Shown: one piece after another, positions 24,559-35,837 of the stretch | Layout: the number at the start of each line of letters is the position of its first letter | Position numbering within the stretch: the first letter of the stretch is position 1 | Origin: Physcomitrium patens | Lineage: Eukaryota > Streptophyta > Bryopsida > Funariales > Funariaceae | DNA: 64,000 nucleotides | NCBI RefSeq assembly: GCF_000002425.4 | Contig: NC_037269.1 | Location: 11,132,469 to 11,196,468 of the forward strand | Reading direction: 5' to 3' | Translations under genes and position numbers: made by a program | Notes under the pieces: generated by a model | What the model was told of the DNA's origin: nothing | The model's input: the letters and a program-made list of their open reading frames with translations, nothing else | Databases searched by the model: none

Positions 24559-25126
24559 TGAAATAGGACCAGTCTATCTCAAAAATCCAAGATCCTTCGA
24601 AATTATAGTAACATAAAGTCTCATCACAAAGTATGACAAAATAGATTAGAACAAAATTAAATAGAATTAATTAGAATAAGATATAAAAGATAAAATTGAA
24701 TAAAAAAAAATAGAATTGAATAGACATGAATAAAAGGATGTAAAACAAAATTTTACTAAGAGAAAAAGTCCGAAGCTATACTTGACGAGATGCTCCAAAA
24801 GACCTTATCCAGTCCTATTTATACTTTGTTCTACCACCTTGAACCTTCTAGAATGTTCCTAGATGATAGACTCCACTTAGATAACTACCTTAAATTTTTT
24901 TTAGAAGGTTCTATGGTTGGCCCTACCTAGGTAACCATTCTAAGCCTTTTTTAGACTATTCTATAGTGGGCCTTGCCTAGATAACTGCCCTAAATTCTTT
25001 TTAGAATGTTCCACAGTAGATCCTATTTGGTCTACTAATCTTATCTCAATTCTAAAAACTTCTATGGTTCTAACTATCTATTCCTATATGTCAATAATAT
25101 AAATACATTATCTATATCCTATTAGA
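24559..25126 (-). repeat. Family B 3' LTR
   Basis: It starts TGAAATAGGACCAGTC on the plus strand. On the minus strand the LTR begins TCTAATAGGATATAG (intact form TGTAACAGGG in the other LTR), preceded by a purine tract AATGAAGGGAGATTAAC. It contains three 50-bp tandem units. Confidence 0.75.
24871..25020. repeat. 50-bp tandem repeat, three units, in the B LTR
   Basis: Units start at 24871, 24921 and 24971. Each has a CC...CTAG.TAAC core followed by a T-run and TCTATAG-like end. A diverged version lies in the 5' LTR at about 29758-29900 and traces remain at 62440-62550, so the array is a family feature. Confidence 0.75.
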
Positions 25127-25169
25127 GTTAATCTCCCTTCATTAATGTGGAAAATCCTTATTTCACTTT

Positions 25170-25355
25170 CAATGGAATCTCTGAATTCTCTCTTAGCAAT
25201 GGGTGAGGTTTTGTGCAAGTTTTCACGTTGCATCATAGATAGAATAACCTTTCCAAAGAACTTTGTATTGAAGTTGTGGATGTCTACTACACGTTTGAAG
25301 GTAGAGATGGTCCAAAATATTGTCCATTTTATATTCTTGTTGATCATCAATTAAA
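25170..25355 (-). pseudogene. Family B chromodomain remnant
   Basis: The minus strand reads DQQEYKMDNILDH, then LQYKVLWKGYSIYDAT, then LAQNLTH, with stops. This is the conserved chromodomain pattern (EY.V..IL, Y.VKWKGY, W...NL). It lies after integrase and just before the 3' LTR, as in chromoviruses. Confidence 0.75.
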
Positions 25356-25499
25356 ATTAGAAACGGTGGTGGTTATTGTCAATCCAAAAATACTTTGGCT
25401 TTGTATGAAATTCTTTTAGTTATGAAACATAAAAGATTAGATGGATCCAAATATGTTGTGGAAGCTCGAGGCAGTATACAACATCAAAAATCATTGCAA

Positions 25500-26480
25500 A
25501 AATGCAAAAAGGTCCAAGCTACTGAGGTATTAGTTTATGGATTTGAATTAATGTAGCAAGTGGCAAGTTGGTATTGAAGAGTAATACTTGATCATCCTCA
25601 TGAAAGGTCTTGTATTGGCGGTGGTTATCCGCATACTGCTTTGGTTGATTTTGTGTCGTAAAGAGGCAGTGCCATGCTTCTTATAAGGCCATTATAAGCT
25701 ATTGTATGAATTCTTCTATTGTTGAGTTGTTAGTGTCAATGGGATGATAAAGAATTATTGACATAATCAGATGTTGATTGGTGTTAAGAAAAAATGGTAA
25801 ATGATTGATACTTACTTGAATACTATTATTATAAGCAAATTCTAGGGATGTGGAATATTCATTCCAATCATTATAATGAACCACCACAAATACATACACC
25901 ATGTCTTCCATATTCTGATTTGTACACTCTGTTTGTCCATCTGTTTGGAGATGGAAGGCTGTAGACATAGCAAATCGTGTGCCTAATAGCTTAAAGAAGG
26001 CTTGCCAAAAACTTCTCATGAAGCGTGGATCCCAATTTGAAATGATGACACAAAGTAATCCATGGTGACGAAATCAATATCAAAAAAGACTTATGCAAGT
26101 GTTGAGGCATCAATATTTGAGTGTATCACAAACAAGTGAAGTTGCTTCAAAAGTTGATCTACAAAGATAGCAACTGCAGTATGAATATGAGGCATTTGTA
26201 GCAAATACATAATGAGATCTATAGTCACTTGCTCCCAACGTGCTATAGATAGTGGAATTGGCTGCAATAATTTAGGAAATATTATATTGTATGCTTTATT
26301 ACATTGACACGACTTGTAAGAGCGTACAAATGCTCAAACATCATGATCCAAAATTACCCAAAATTATATCCTTGAGATCCATTTTAGAATCTTCTCTCAC
26401 CCTAGATGTCTAGATATTGAGATATCATGTCTCTCTTGAAGTATGTATGTGTGTAGTATAACATTGTCAGATATATAAAT
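25500..26480 (-). pseudogene. Family B integrase remnant
   Basis: The block at 26019-25699 holds the catalytic-core end: STAFHLQTDGQTECTNQNME with the DDE glutamate, then LEFAYNNSIQVS and PFFLN. Upstream on the minus strand, near 26450, the zinc-finger HxxxxH part (RHDIS.SRHLG) is visible. Interrupted by stops. Confidence 0.75.
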
Positions 26481-26699
26481 CTGCTTATTGAAATAGAGCA
26501 AGCAATCACTAAGATTATAATCTTAATATTATATATCACCCACCTTTAGTTAATTACTAATTAAAAATAAGCATCTTCATGAGTAGCTTCCTTCTATTTT
26601 GCCTCTTTGGTTAGATTTGAAATGATACTACTAATGGTGGTGATTTTTACCTTGTCTCTTGATTTGTCTTTTAATTCTAGTCTTAGTGATAAGCTATCT

Positions 26700-28000
26700 G
26701 ATACAATATATTGTGGCCATTGCTTGTATTCAAGTTAGATATCAAAAAGTTGCAACTATTCTTTTCAATAATAATGTCATGATTTCATATTTTTCAAATT
26801 CAAATTGTATAGCAAAGGTCGATGGTTAGTTTGAACAACCATTGACTTTTCCAATAAATAAAGTCACCACTCCTTTGTGACATATACAATCGTTATTTGC
26901 TCTCGATCACATGTAAAGTAATTATATTCTATCCTTCTCAACTTATGTGATTCATACACCAAAAGTTGAAGGTCTCTATCAAAGTTTTGTTGAAAGACCG
27001 CTTCAATACCAAAGCTGAAAGCATGAAGATTAAGCATATAAGGAAGGTTAAAATCATACAATTGTAATATTGGAGCAGTAATGAGTGCCTCCTTCAACCT
27101 ATCAAAGGTACTTTACTATTCTAGTTTCCATTCAAATAGCACACCCTTCTCCAATAAGTTTGTAAATGATGCAACAATGTGTACAAATTATCAAATAAAA
27201 TGGCAATAATATCTAGTAAGGCCTAAAAATGAGTGGACTTTAGAAGCATCGTTGGAAGTTGGCCAATCTTTTAGTACTTTTACCTTATCTTGTTCGATAC
27301 GTATGCCTTCAAAGGACATGACATGCCTCAAAAATGTGACATCCAACTTCCAAAGTTTGCATTTTGATTGCTTACAATAGAAGCGACTATCTTATAGCTT
27401 ACAAAATATTTCTTATAGGTGTTGCTCATGCTCTTTAGAGATTTTATTATATATGAGGATATCATCAATAAAGATGATTACATACTTGTCCAAAAAGTTT
27501 CAAAACAATCTATTCTTGTGACTTATGAAAGAGGTTGGAGCATTGATAAGGCCAAAAGGTAAAACCAGCCATTCAAAATGTCCATAGTATCTACAAAATG
27601 TCATCTTTTCTACATCCTTATTTGTAATAGGTGTCTGTTAATAGCCTCTCCAAAGATTCAATTTATTAAAGATGGTCATACTTCAAAGTTGGTCAAGAAG
27701 ATCATCTATACATTGAAGTGAATATGTATTTTTAACAATTTGCTTATTGAGGCTTCTATAGTCAATATAAAGGTGAAGTTCACCATCCTTCTTGGATGCA
27801 AAGAGTACAAGTGCTGTCCATAGTGATGTGTTTTTTTGAATGAGGTATTTTTCCAAAAGTTTGTCAAATGTCTTCTACAGCTCTTCAAGTTCTTTTAGTG
27901 CTAGGCAATAAATTAGTCAACTTGTTAGTTCAGCTCTAGACAATAATTCTATTTGAAAGGAGGTACCTCAATCAGGAAGTATGCCACTATGTAGGTTGGT
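26700..28000 (-). pseudogene. Family B reverse transcriptase and RNase H remnant
   Basis: The RT catalytic motif is intact as VIIFIDDILIY near 27475-27441. The block 27888-27706 carries the finger region with LDALKEL-like sequence and a frame-broken KKDGELHL start. RNase H is at 27097-26864 (LITAPILQLYDFNLPYMLNLHAF, then LVYESHKLRRIEYNYFTCDRE). It is homologous to the plus-strand B copy in pieces at 31380-44000. Confidence 0.75.
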
Positions 28001-28099
28001 TGGAAAAACATCCCAATATTCCCATATGAGTTGATCTATCTATTCTTCTCCTTCAATTATCTTTTTTTATTATTAATACAAGATTTGGAACTATTATAT

Positions 28100-28560
28100 A
28101 TATATTGATTATTTATATTGTATTTGCTTCTTCATAAAGATTGTCCCTACAAGTAAGTTTTTGGTTGTAGATTGTTTTTTTTCTTTACTTGATGCAAAGG
28201 TGCAAAGAGTCACCTTACATCTACCATCTGTAAAGGAGATTGTCTTTGCTATCCAATCAACTTATTTATTTTTTATTTCTAGCCATGGCATTTTAAGCAT
28301 AACATCATATCTTAGCTTTGCCACCTTTTGTTTTTTTCTTAAGATATAGATGTTAGTCAATCTTAAGGTTTTTTCTTCATATGTTTTACTCAATACATTC
28401 TCTCAATCATCTATAAGGTATATACTTTCTTCTTTGATTTCTTTAGTTTTAATTCCAAGTCAGTCGACAATTTCAATTGAGATGTAATTTTTTGTAGAGC
28501 CACAATTTACAAGCACTTGACATCGTTGTCCTCTTAGTAGTCCTGTTAGATGTACCAATC
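28100..28560 (-). pseudogene. Family B protease remnant
   Basis: The minus strand reads LVNCGSTKNYISIEIVD near 28530-28480, a D/N-x-G-S retropepsin active-site motif, followed by a decayed beta-rich segment. It aligns with 30815-31080 in the plus-strand copy. Confidence 0.6.
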
Positions 28561-28569
28561 GACTCTTTT

Positions 28570-29640
28570 TATAGTTGTTTGAGGCCATGCTATTTGTCTC
28601 TGAGAGGTAATAGCTATCTCCAATATTGGCCCTCGACGCGTTTAATAAGGAGCCTTATTTTCCTATTCTGTCTTATTATTGACTTTATGAGTTTTGAGAT
28701 TATGAACCTGTCTTATTTTTTTGGTGCTTGAATTTTGACGTTTTGGACAATCTCTAATCTCATGGTATAGCTCTCAATAATAGGAACATAATCCCTTTTA
28801 TACTAATATTTGTCATCTTTATGGTATCAATGATCCTTGTAAGGCAACAAACTCTATTGGCATTGATTGTTGTGCCATAGTATTAGATAGTGGCATAGAA
28901 CTTTGTGCTATAGGTTGTCCTCTATAATTTCTAAAATCTATAGTATGGACCCTCTCTGTAATCCAAATTACCTCTTTAAATGTTTGTACATCTTTTAGTT
29001 CTACTTCTTATTGGACTACTCATTTCAAACCTCATAAGAATTGATCCATCATCTCTGCCTTTGAAATATTGTTAATTTAAAAATATAAGAACTTAAATCG
29101 AGAGATACAATCTTGCATCAATCTAAATTGTATAAGATTTGTTAACTAATTATATACTATCTTTTTCACATTGATGAGCCAAAATTGATTCCTAAACTTG
29201 GTCTCAAACTCCTTATAATCACAAAATCTACCTTGAGCTCCATAACTTTGAACTTCATGCCACCACCAAATGGTTGGCTCATCTATCAAATAGCTAGTTT
29301 TATATATAATTTCTTTAGTGGTATTTGCTCCAGATAGTTGGAGGTATTGTTTCATGTTGAAGAGCCATTAGCATACATCTTCTTGTCTTGAAGTCCTTGA
29401 GTATATATTAGGCTTACTCAATTTTAGCTTAGCAGATGTCAACTCCCTTATCCTTGAGACTTCTATTTGCCCTTACAAAGTAACTATCTAGCCTAAGAAG
29501 TGTAGTATTTGAGCCTCCATCTCAGATTGCTTTGCCATATCTCTCATGCTATAATTTTTCTATTGTACTCTACTATTGTATTACCTTTTCACCTCTTAGT
29601 TGATTTTTTAAGAATAGCTCATGATAGCCTCAACCAAATT
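28570..29640 (-). pseudogene. Family B gag remnant
   Basis: The block at 29355-29146 (MKQYLQLSGANTTKE..., then WWWHEVQSYGAQGRF, then FETKFRNQF) is a typical Gypsy gag segment with W...F...F spacing. Near 28790-28740 a zinc knuckle is visible with one cysteine lost (CSYYELYHEIRDC). Stops elsewhere. Confidence 0.65.
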
Positions 29641-30001
29641 ATACTAAGAAAAAGGATCCAAAGCCATATCTGACTAAATACTCCAAAAGTCCTTGGCCAG
29701 TCCTATTTATACTTTGTTCCATCACCTTGGACTTTCTAGAATCTTCTTAAATGATGGATTCCACTTAGATAACCACCTTAAACTCTTTCTAAAAAGTTCC
29801 ATGGTTGACCTCATCTAAACTGTTTTTAAAAGGTTCTATGGTAGGCTCCATCTAAATAACTACTCTAAATTCTTTTTTAAATATTCTATAGTAGGTCCTA
29901 TCTAGTCTACTAATCTAATCTCAATTCTAGAAACTTCCATGGTTCTAACTATCTATCCCTATGTATCAATAATACAAATATCTTATCTATACCCTGTTAC
30001 A
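29641..30001 (-). repeat. Family B 5' LTR, truncated
   Basis: It matches the right two thirds of 24559-25126 and ends CTATACCCTGTTACA on the plus strand. The internal edge and the primer binding site are missing, so a deletion has removed the PBS side. Confidence 0.7.
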
Positions 30002-30210
30002 CATGTGCCTTGGAAGTTGGATATATGTTAAAGGTCCTATAGAAAGTTGCTATATAATTTTTAGTTAGATAGTAAATATAGACGCAAGAATGAAGCCTTC
30101 TTCATTCTTATTAATACCTTTTCTGATCTTAGTCTTGTTCAAAGAATTTCTAGACTTCTTGTCTTTAGCAAGAATATAATATTTAAAATTATTTCTATAA
30201 AATATAATAA
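30002..30210 (+). repeat. Right part of the old family D LTR
   Basis: CATGTGCCTTGG... through TAGTCTTGTTCAAAGAATTTCTAG aligns with D LTR positions 53736-53890. It continues the fragment at 24490-24558 across the family-B insertion. Confidence 0.65.
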
Positions 30211-30810
30211 AAAAGTTAAATTATAAAATATAATATATTTAAAATATTATAAAATATAATATTATATTTAATAGTACTTTTATATTAATTTTTTATATTT
30301 TAATATTAATTTATCTTAAAAATGAGTAAACTATCTCTTTTTTTTAGAAATTTTTATTTGATATTAGAAATTATAGATTATCATCTTTAACTTTTTTTTG
30401 TAAATTTGTTGAATTTATTTATTATAAATATGGAAGAAAAAATCATTGATATTATATTTGACAAGTTTAAGAATAGATTTATAATTATTATAAATCTTCA
30501 CTAGCTTTTTAATATTTTTAAGATAAAAATTTTACATATTATTAATACCAATTATAGAAGTATTATTCCTATCCTTATTTAAGAAGTTAAAAATAAAGTT
30601 CAAAGCCTATGCGAAGAAGTTGTATAGTTGAAAGAAGCAAGTAAATCAACCTCACAATTTAATCCAAAAAAAATACAAGGATTAGAATGCCATAGAAGTT
30701 TAATGGAATAAGATTAGAATTTTAAGGATTTCTACAACAAGTTAAGCTTTATCTAAAGTTGCATCTTTTGCAATTTCTTTATGGATTTACTCAACTATGT
30801 TGAATGCTTA
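30211..30810 (+). pseudogene. Old family D leader and gag start
   Basis: AT-rich leader followed by a decayed gag. At 30690-30790 the frame KFNGIRLEF.GFLQQVKLYL matches the D gag at 48645-48710 (KKFDGTKSKFRGFINQVQLV). It stops matching at about 30810, where family-B protease begins. Its pol resumes at 62791, so this is the outer shell of the right-hand nest. Confidence 0.6.
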
Positions 30811-31650
30811 TAGATTACAACTCTACAAAAAATTGTATCTCAATTGAGATTGTCAACCGACTTGGGATTAAAACTAAGGTGATCAAAAGAAGAAGTATAT
30901 TTCTAATTGATGAATAAAAAAATATTATTAAGTAAAACATGTGAAGAAAAAATCTTGAGGTTAAATGACACTTATGCCTTGAGAGGAAAGTTCAAGATAA
31001 CAAATCTTAAATATGATGTTATCTTTGAAAAATAATCAAATTGATTACTTAGCAAGAATAATCTCCTTCAAAGATAGTGGATGTAAGATAATTCTTTGTG
31101 CTTGCACATCAAGTGAGATAATAAAATGATCTGCGGCTAAAAATTTAATTACAGGGATGATTTTTATGAAGAAGCAAATATAATATAAGCAATTGATGCA
31201 TATGGTGGTTTCAAATCTTTCCTTAATGGTAGGAAAGACAATCAAATGAACAAAATGGACAGAGCAACTCATACGTGAATATTGGGATGATTTTCCAACT
31301 AACTTACTTAGAGACATACTACTTGATTGAGGTACTCTCTTTCAAATAGAATTATTATTAGGAGCCAAATCAACAAGTCGATTAATTTATTGCTTAGCAC
31401 CAAATGAACTTAAAGAGTTGCAAAAGGTATTAGAAAAATTCTTGAAGAAGGGCCTTATTCAAAAAAACACATTGTCATTGACAACATTTGTATTTTTTGC
31501 AGCCAAGAAGGATGATGGACTTTGGCTTTGCATCAATTGTAGAAGCTTTAATAAGTAGATTGCCAAGAATGTATATCCACTTCTACGTGTAGATGATCTT
31601 CTTGACCAACTTCAAGCTGTGACCATCTTTAGCAAATTAGACTTTTGCGG
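30811..31650 (+). pseudogene. Plus-strand family B copy, part 1: protease and RT start
   Basis: It reads YNSTKNCISIEIV (protease) and then, at 31390-31650, LAPNELKELQKVLEKFLKKG, AAKKDDGLWLCINCRSFNK and AVTIFSKLDFCG, the palm approach of reverse transcriptase. It is cut within the codons of the DFxSGYxQI motif by A2. The 5' LTR and gag of this copy are absent. The next part is at 37433. Confidence 0.75.
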
Positions 31651-32966
31651 TGTCGTGTTGTGATACGATTATATAGTAAAAGAATAATTAAAAATATTTT
31701 TTTAATTAATACTCTATTATATTAATTCAACAAGAATTCAAAATATTTTAATAAGGCTTTTATAAAAGCCTCTTAGCCTATTTTCTTGTCTTAATAGCAA
31801 GTACATAAAAGTTAGTTAGTACCTTTTAGGATATAGAAACTTTTATTGCCTAAAAAAGGCCATAAATTGTTAAAATCAGAATAGAAGAGGTAAATGGTTG
31901 ATATGGTGGATACTAGGGTCAAATTAAAGAGAGAATTGGACTAAAAAATCCTTAGGATAGATTAGATTGATATCTGGGGGTCGACCATTTGTGAGACATG
32001 GCCAAAATTAGACCTCTAGTCATTAAAATGATTACTTAGGACAAATTAGGATTTCATTCAAAGATCAAAGATTAGGTTTTCATAGCTAGCTTTAAGCTCT
32101 TTCTAAAGGCATAAAGGTGGTTTTTGTGGAATTTTTGAGGACTAAAAAATTGTTATTCAAAATCAAGGTTTGTATTGGTGATTTGGAATTTATATAATAT
32201 AACTAAGGCTAGCAATTTTGGCTAGTTTGTGCTATTGGAGTAGCATCTATAGTTCAAAATTTGAAACTATTTGGATTATTAGGTGTGCTAAGTGTATAAA
32301 AACTTTTTTGATAATCTAATGGTGTGGTTTAAAGATATCTGGTTTTTTAGCATAAGAGGGTTTCAAAAGTTGGCAGTTTGGAATTGGGTAGTATTTCTAT
32401 GATATCTGGATATCTACTAGTCGGATCAAGATGAAATTGGGCATAATCTTGAAAGACTTAAAGATCAAGTTGCACACCAATTTTAAATTAAAATTAATAG
32501 TCGAAGAAGGAGAAATCACTATTGGGATTTTTGCTTCACTTTTTAAGTTGGTGGCTAAGTGATATCAATGCAATTTTTGGAGGTTTTTTCATAATCTATA
32601 AGTTGAATTGGGCTGAAAATTCTTGAGCGTATAGAAGACTAACATTGACAATTGCATGCAAAATTTTATATCAAGTAGATGGTCAAATTAGATGTTACAG
32701 CTTATTAAAGCTCGCTGATTAGGATTGGGGCTTATAAGAAAAATCTAAATTACTTAAATATCAAAGTAACAAGATAATTGGGATTTATGTATAATTAAGG
32801 CTACTAAGAAGAGTATTTTTTAGCACTTTTGAATTCAAATTTGGATTATATTTTTCTCATATGAGCAAAACCTATTAGAGTTTCTTGGATACTTATGAAA
32901 TACAACCTCACCTTCCATAGCTAAGTACCTGGTGCATTCTTAAAAAAGACAACATGTAATATGACA
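31651..32966 (+). repeat. A2 5' LTR (non-repetitive middle)
   Basis: It begins TGTCGTGTTGTGATACGATT and ends AACATGTAATATGACA. The first ~45 and last ~70 bp match other family-A LTRs. The central ~1.2 kb does not align with the 3' LTR of the same insertion. Confidence 0.75.
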
Positions 32967-32970
32967 TAAA

Positions 32971-32989
32971 TAGTGAATCTGACATGAAA
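32971..32989 (+). other. A2 primer binding site
   Basis: TAGTGAATCTGACATGAAA, four bases after the LTR. It is a decayed version of the A3 PBS (TGG to TAG, CC to TC). Confidence 0.65.
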
Positions 32990-33261
32990 TGGCTTGGGAT
33001 GGAAGATATTTGGTTATCTTGGATTATTTGAACTATAGAAAAAAAAAAAAAGATAAGAGAGTTGAAAGAAGAGCTATAGGTGGTACATTACTTGGAGCTT
33101 TTTAATTCTTGTAGCTTTGGAGACTATCTTAAAATACAATGGTAATATTTGGATTATCATGGAGTACTATAAGGCTTTGTAGATATGTTGGAATATTTTT
33201 AAGTATCATAAGGTATTTATTAGAGCATTTCAAGGAATATTTTTGAATATTGTAGAACAAG

Positions 33262-33944
33262 ATGAAAGATGTATCTTTAAGGACTTTGGATAGGTTGAAT
33301 ATTTTGGATGGGCCAAATGTTAGTGAGTTTTTTAAAGCTTTTTGTATATTCATGGAGGAACAACAAAGGATACAAGTAATTGAAAAAGATATCACAAAGG
33401 CATTGCAAGGAGTCATCAACAAATTTGAGAGGTTTTAAGGATGCAATATCACTATGTTTTTATAAGTTTATATATGTGACATGGAGACATGCCAAATCCC
33501 CGAGGCAAAGGTGATCTTAAGCTTCTATTTAGCTATTGAACTTGGGATTCATAAAAAAGTGAAGAGATTGCTTGGAGGAGGTATAAAAACATGGTCAAAA
33601 TTTCAAGAACTTTTGAAGGAAGAATTTATTGATGAAGATGAAGATAAGAATACCAAGCAAAAGTTTTTGGATTGGATAGAGTTACAACCAAGCAAGCATA
33701 TGAATCTTTATGAATTCTTGGAAGAATTTGACAAGAGATTTTATCAACTTTCATCCTCAAAGAAATGATCATTGGATGCTTTAAAGGTAGAGTTGTTTTT
33801 AAATGGTCTTGATGATGCCTTGAAAGATGAGCTTTTCATGCTTCTTATAGTTGAGCCTATGGAGAGTGATTGTATTAATAATTGGAAGAAGTTGAATGAA
33901 GTAGTGGTTGTTTTAAGAAGGCAACAAAATGCAAAAGCTAAATG
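33262..33944 (+). pseudogene. A2 gag
   Basis: The ATG at 33262 opens MKDVSLRTLDRLNILDG. Gag then runs through METCQIPEAKVILSFYLAIE, WSKFQELLKEEF, KFLDWIELQPSKHMNLYEFL and KVELFLNGLDDALKDELF. It is one frame with stops at about 33437, 33455 and 33766 and another near the end. It is collinear with A1 and more distantly with A3 and A4 gag. There is no zinc knuckle. Confidence 0.75.
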
Positions 33945-34952
33945 AGATGCAATATGGCCTAAGAAATCTTCTACTTTGGCTTCTATGTCATCTTTATCAA
34001 TACAAGGGAATAATCTTTAAAAAAAAGCAATAGAAGAGTAAGTGGTCAATTTTAATGAAGGAGCTAATTCTTTGCAAATAAAAGAAATTGGATCTTATAC
34101 CAAGGGTGGTGAAGGAGAGAACAAAGATTCTTTTCAAACTATTACTATAGAAGACCAAGGTATCCAAAAATTTGAAGTTAATATGAAAATCAAGGATTTT
34201 GGAAACTAATAACAATGCAGTTAGAAGCTATGGCTTTTTTTATATTGAGTAAGATTGTGCAAGTTGGTAATGGCAATTTGGATAAAAAATCTCTTGGTGA
34301 TAAAAAGGTATTTTTTACATTTGAAGGAGGTGAGGATATTTTGCCTAATACTTTGAATTATGTTGAAGAATTTAAGGTTGAACCTTTACATGAGATAGAT
34401 TATAAATCTATTGAAGATTATAATCATGAAGGTTGTATAAATTTACAATACTGTGATATAAGAAGTGGTAGGATTATGCATGGATATGATGATGAAAGTC
34501 AAATTGCATATGGCTGTGAAATCACATATGGATTAGATGAAAGAAGTTTTGAATTTTTACATGATTGTTATGAAGAGGTTTATGAAATAGCACAAGATTA
34601 TAGTATTAAATATAATTGTGAAACCACAAAGAATTATGAAAATTTTCAAGAGCATGAAGTTTCAAAAGAGTATGAAATTTCTCAATATTATGAAATAATA
34701 CAATGCTTTGAGATAATACAAGGTTATGATGTTTTACAAAGATTCATTCAAGAAGAAATGAAGGATGTTTTACATGATTATGTAACAAATCAAGATTATG
34801 GAACCAAAGATAAGGATGCTAAGTCATTGACTATGATTAAGTTTATTGTGAGCACTTCTCTTTTGGACCAAGGTCAAAGTTACATAGATGATGCACATAT
34901 AATGGGAATACAATTACATTTTGACAAAGATAAGATTCATCATCAAGTATAG
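33945..34952 (+). pseudogene. A2 Tyr/Glu-rich domain
   Basis: Continues from gag after a frameshift in the A-run at about 34018. The open part, 34215-34952, spans 245 codons. It matches the A1 domain in order: GDKK.F.TFE.GEDI, then DIRSG.IMHGYDDESQI, then EFLHD.Y.E.YEIAQ, then YEISQYYEIIQCFE and RFIQEEMKDV. It is acidic, with many Y, E, D, Q and I residues in a loose 8-10 residue periodicity. No membrane segment or known catalytic motif is visible. It retains a long open frame while neighbouring genes are shredded. Function unknown. Confidence 0.6.
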
Positions 34953-35593
34953 AATTCAAGGATAGAAAATCTAAAAATCTTCAAATATAAAGACGTGAAC
35001 AAAGGATTTAAAGATTACATGGACATCTTAAATAGGACTCAAAATAAAAGAAATAAGAAAAAAGATGCAAGCAAGATATATGTGGCTATGTGGAAGAGAT
35101 TTAGATTTAGTCTTTTTATTTCAAATTTTGTACCTCGTCAATAGTTTGGTCATGTATAAAGGAAGATATTTCCAAACTACTTACACATGAAGAATAAATG
35201 AAAATATTGGCATTGAAAAAAAAAAATGAGAAGTATCGTTGTAAAGCAAGACTACGGAGATATAAAAAGGGAGGTACTCTTACAAGATATAGGTGCCTTT
35301 GATCTAAGTTTTATTGGAATTTTAAAAAAAAATTGATTAAAAAAGAGTTATATGAGTTAAAAATATTAGAAGATGATGAAAGATTTTGGAATTTATTAAG
35401 AAAATGGATTGGAAGAATTTTGGAGAAAATTGCATCTATTGGATTAAAGGATGATGATAAGGTTATGCAAATTCATTCAAAAGAAATTACTTTATGGTTG
35501 AACTTTTCTTCAAGCACAAAAGGTCATTGTAAAGACAAAATATAAAACAATAGATAAGATAAGAATTTGACAATTGATAATTGGAGCAAAGAC

Positions 35594-35626
<33 letters not shown>

Positions 35627-35837
35627 CGAGTGAAGATATTCAAATAAAAGCAAACATAAATAAATATAAAAACTTTTTTTGAAGATATAAATCTTTCAAG
35701 ACAACAAGATGATTTTGATTTGAATATCAAAAATGAAGAAGAAGAATTGGATGAAGACATTGAGAATATAATATTAATCAAATAATGTTGGATTATTTGG
35801 CACATACCAAAGAATGCACAAGTTTAGAGGGGGTGGA
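34953..35837 (+). other. A2 internal tail, pol-linker scrap and polypurine tract
   Basis: At 35233-35320 the frame DYGDIKREVLLQDIGAFDLS matches the linker before RT in A3 (41932-42010). A run of about 35 A residues occurs at 35588-35624. The tract GTTTAGAGGGGGTGGA ends at 35837, immediately before the 3' LTR. Confidence 0.65.

Larger units (their letters stand above)
24559..30001 (-). mobile_element. Family B chromovirus, minus strand
   Basis: A decayed Ty3/Gypsy element with, on the minus strand, gag, protease, reverse transcriptase, RNase H, integrase and a C-terminal chromodomain in the chromovirus order. A 568-bp 3' LTR lies at 24559-25126 and a truncated 5' LTR at about 29641-30001. Flanking bases CATGC (24554-24558) and CATGT (30002-30006) are a plausible 5-bp target duplication inside a D LTR. 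All coding parts carry stops or frameshifts. Confidence 0.8.

Noticed and set aside
28161..28349. Plus-strand frame inside the family B element
   Set aside because: It lies opposite the protease of the minus-strand element and is a hydrophobic low-complexity shadow.
35588..35624. Long A-run as the tail of a processed retrogene
   Set aside because: No gene-like sequence precedes it, and flanking sequence is collinear with the A1 internal tail, so it is a homopolymer expansion inside A2.
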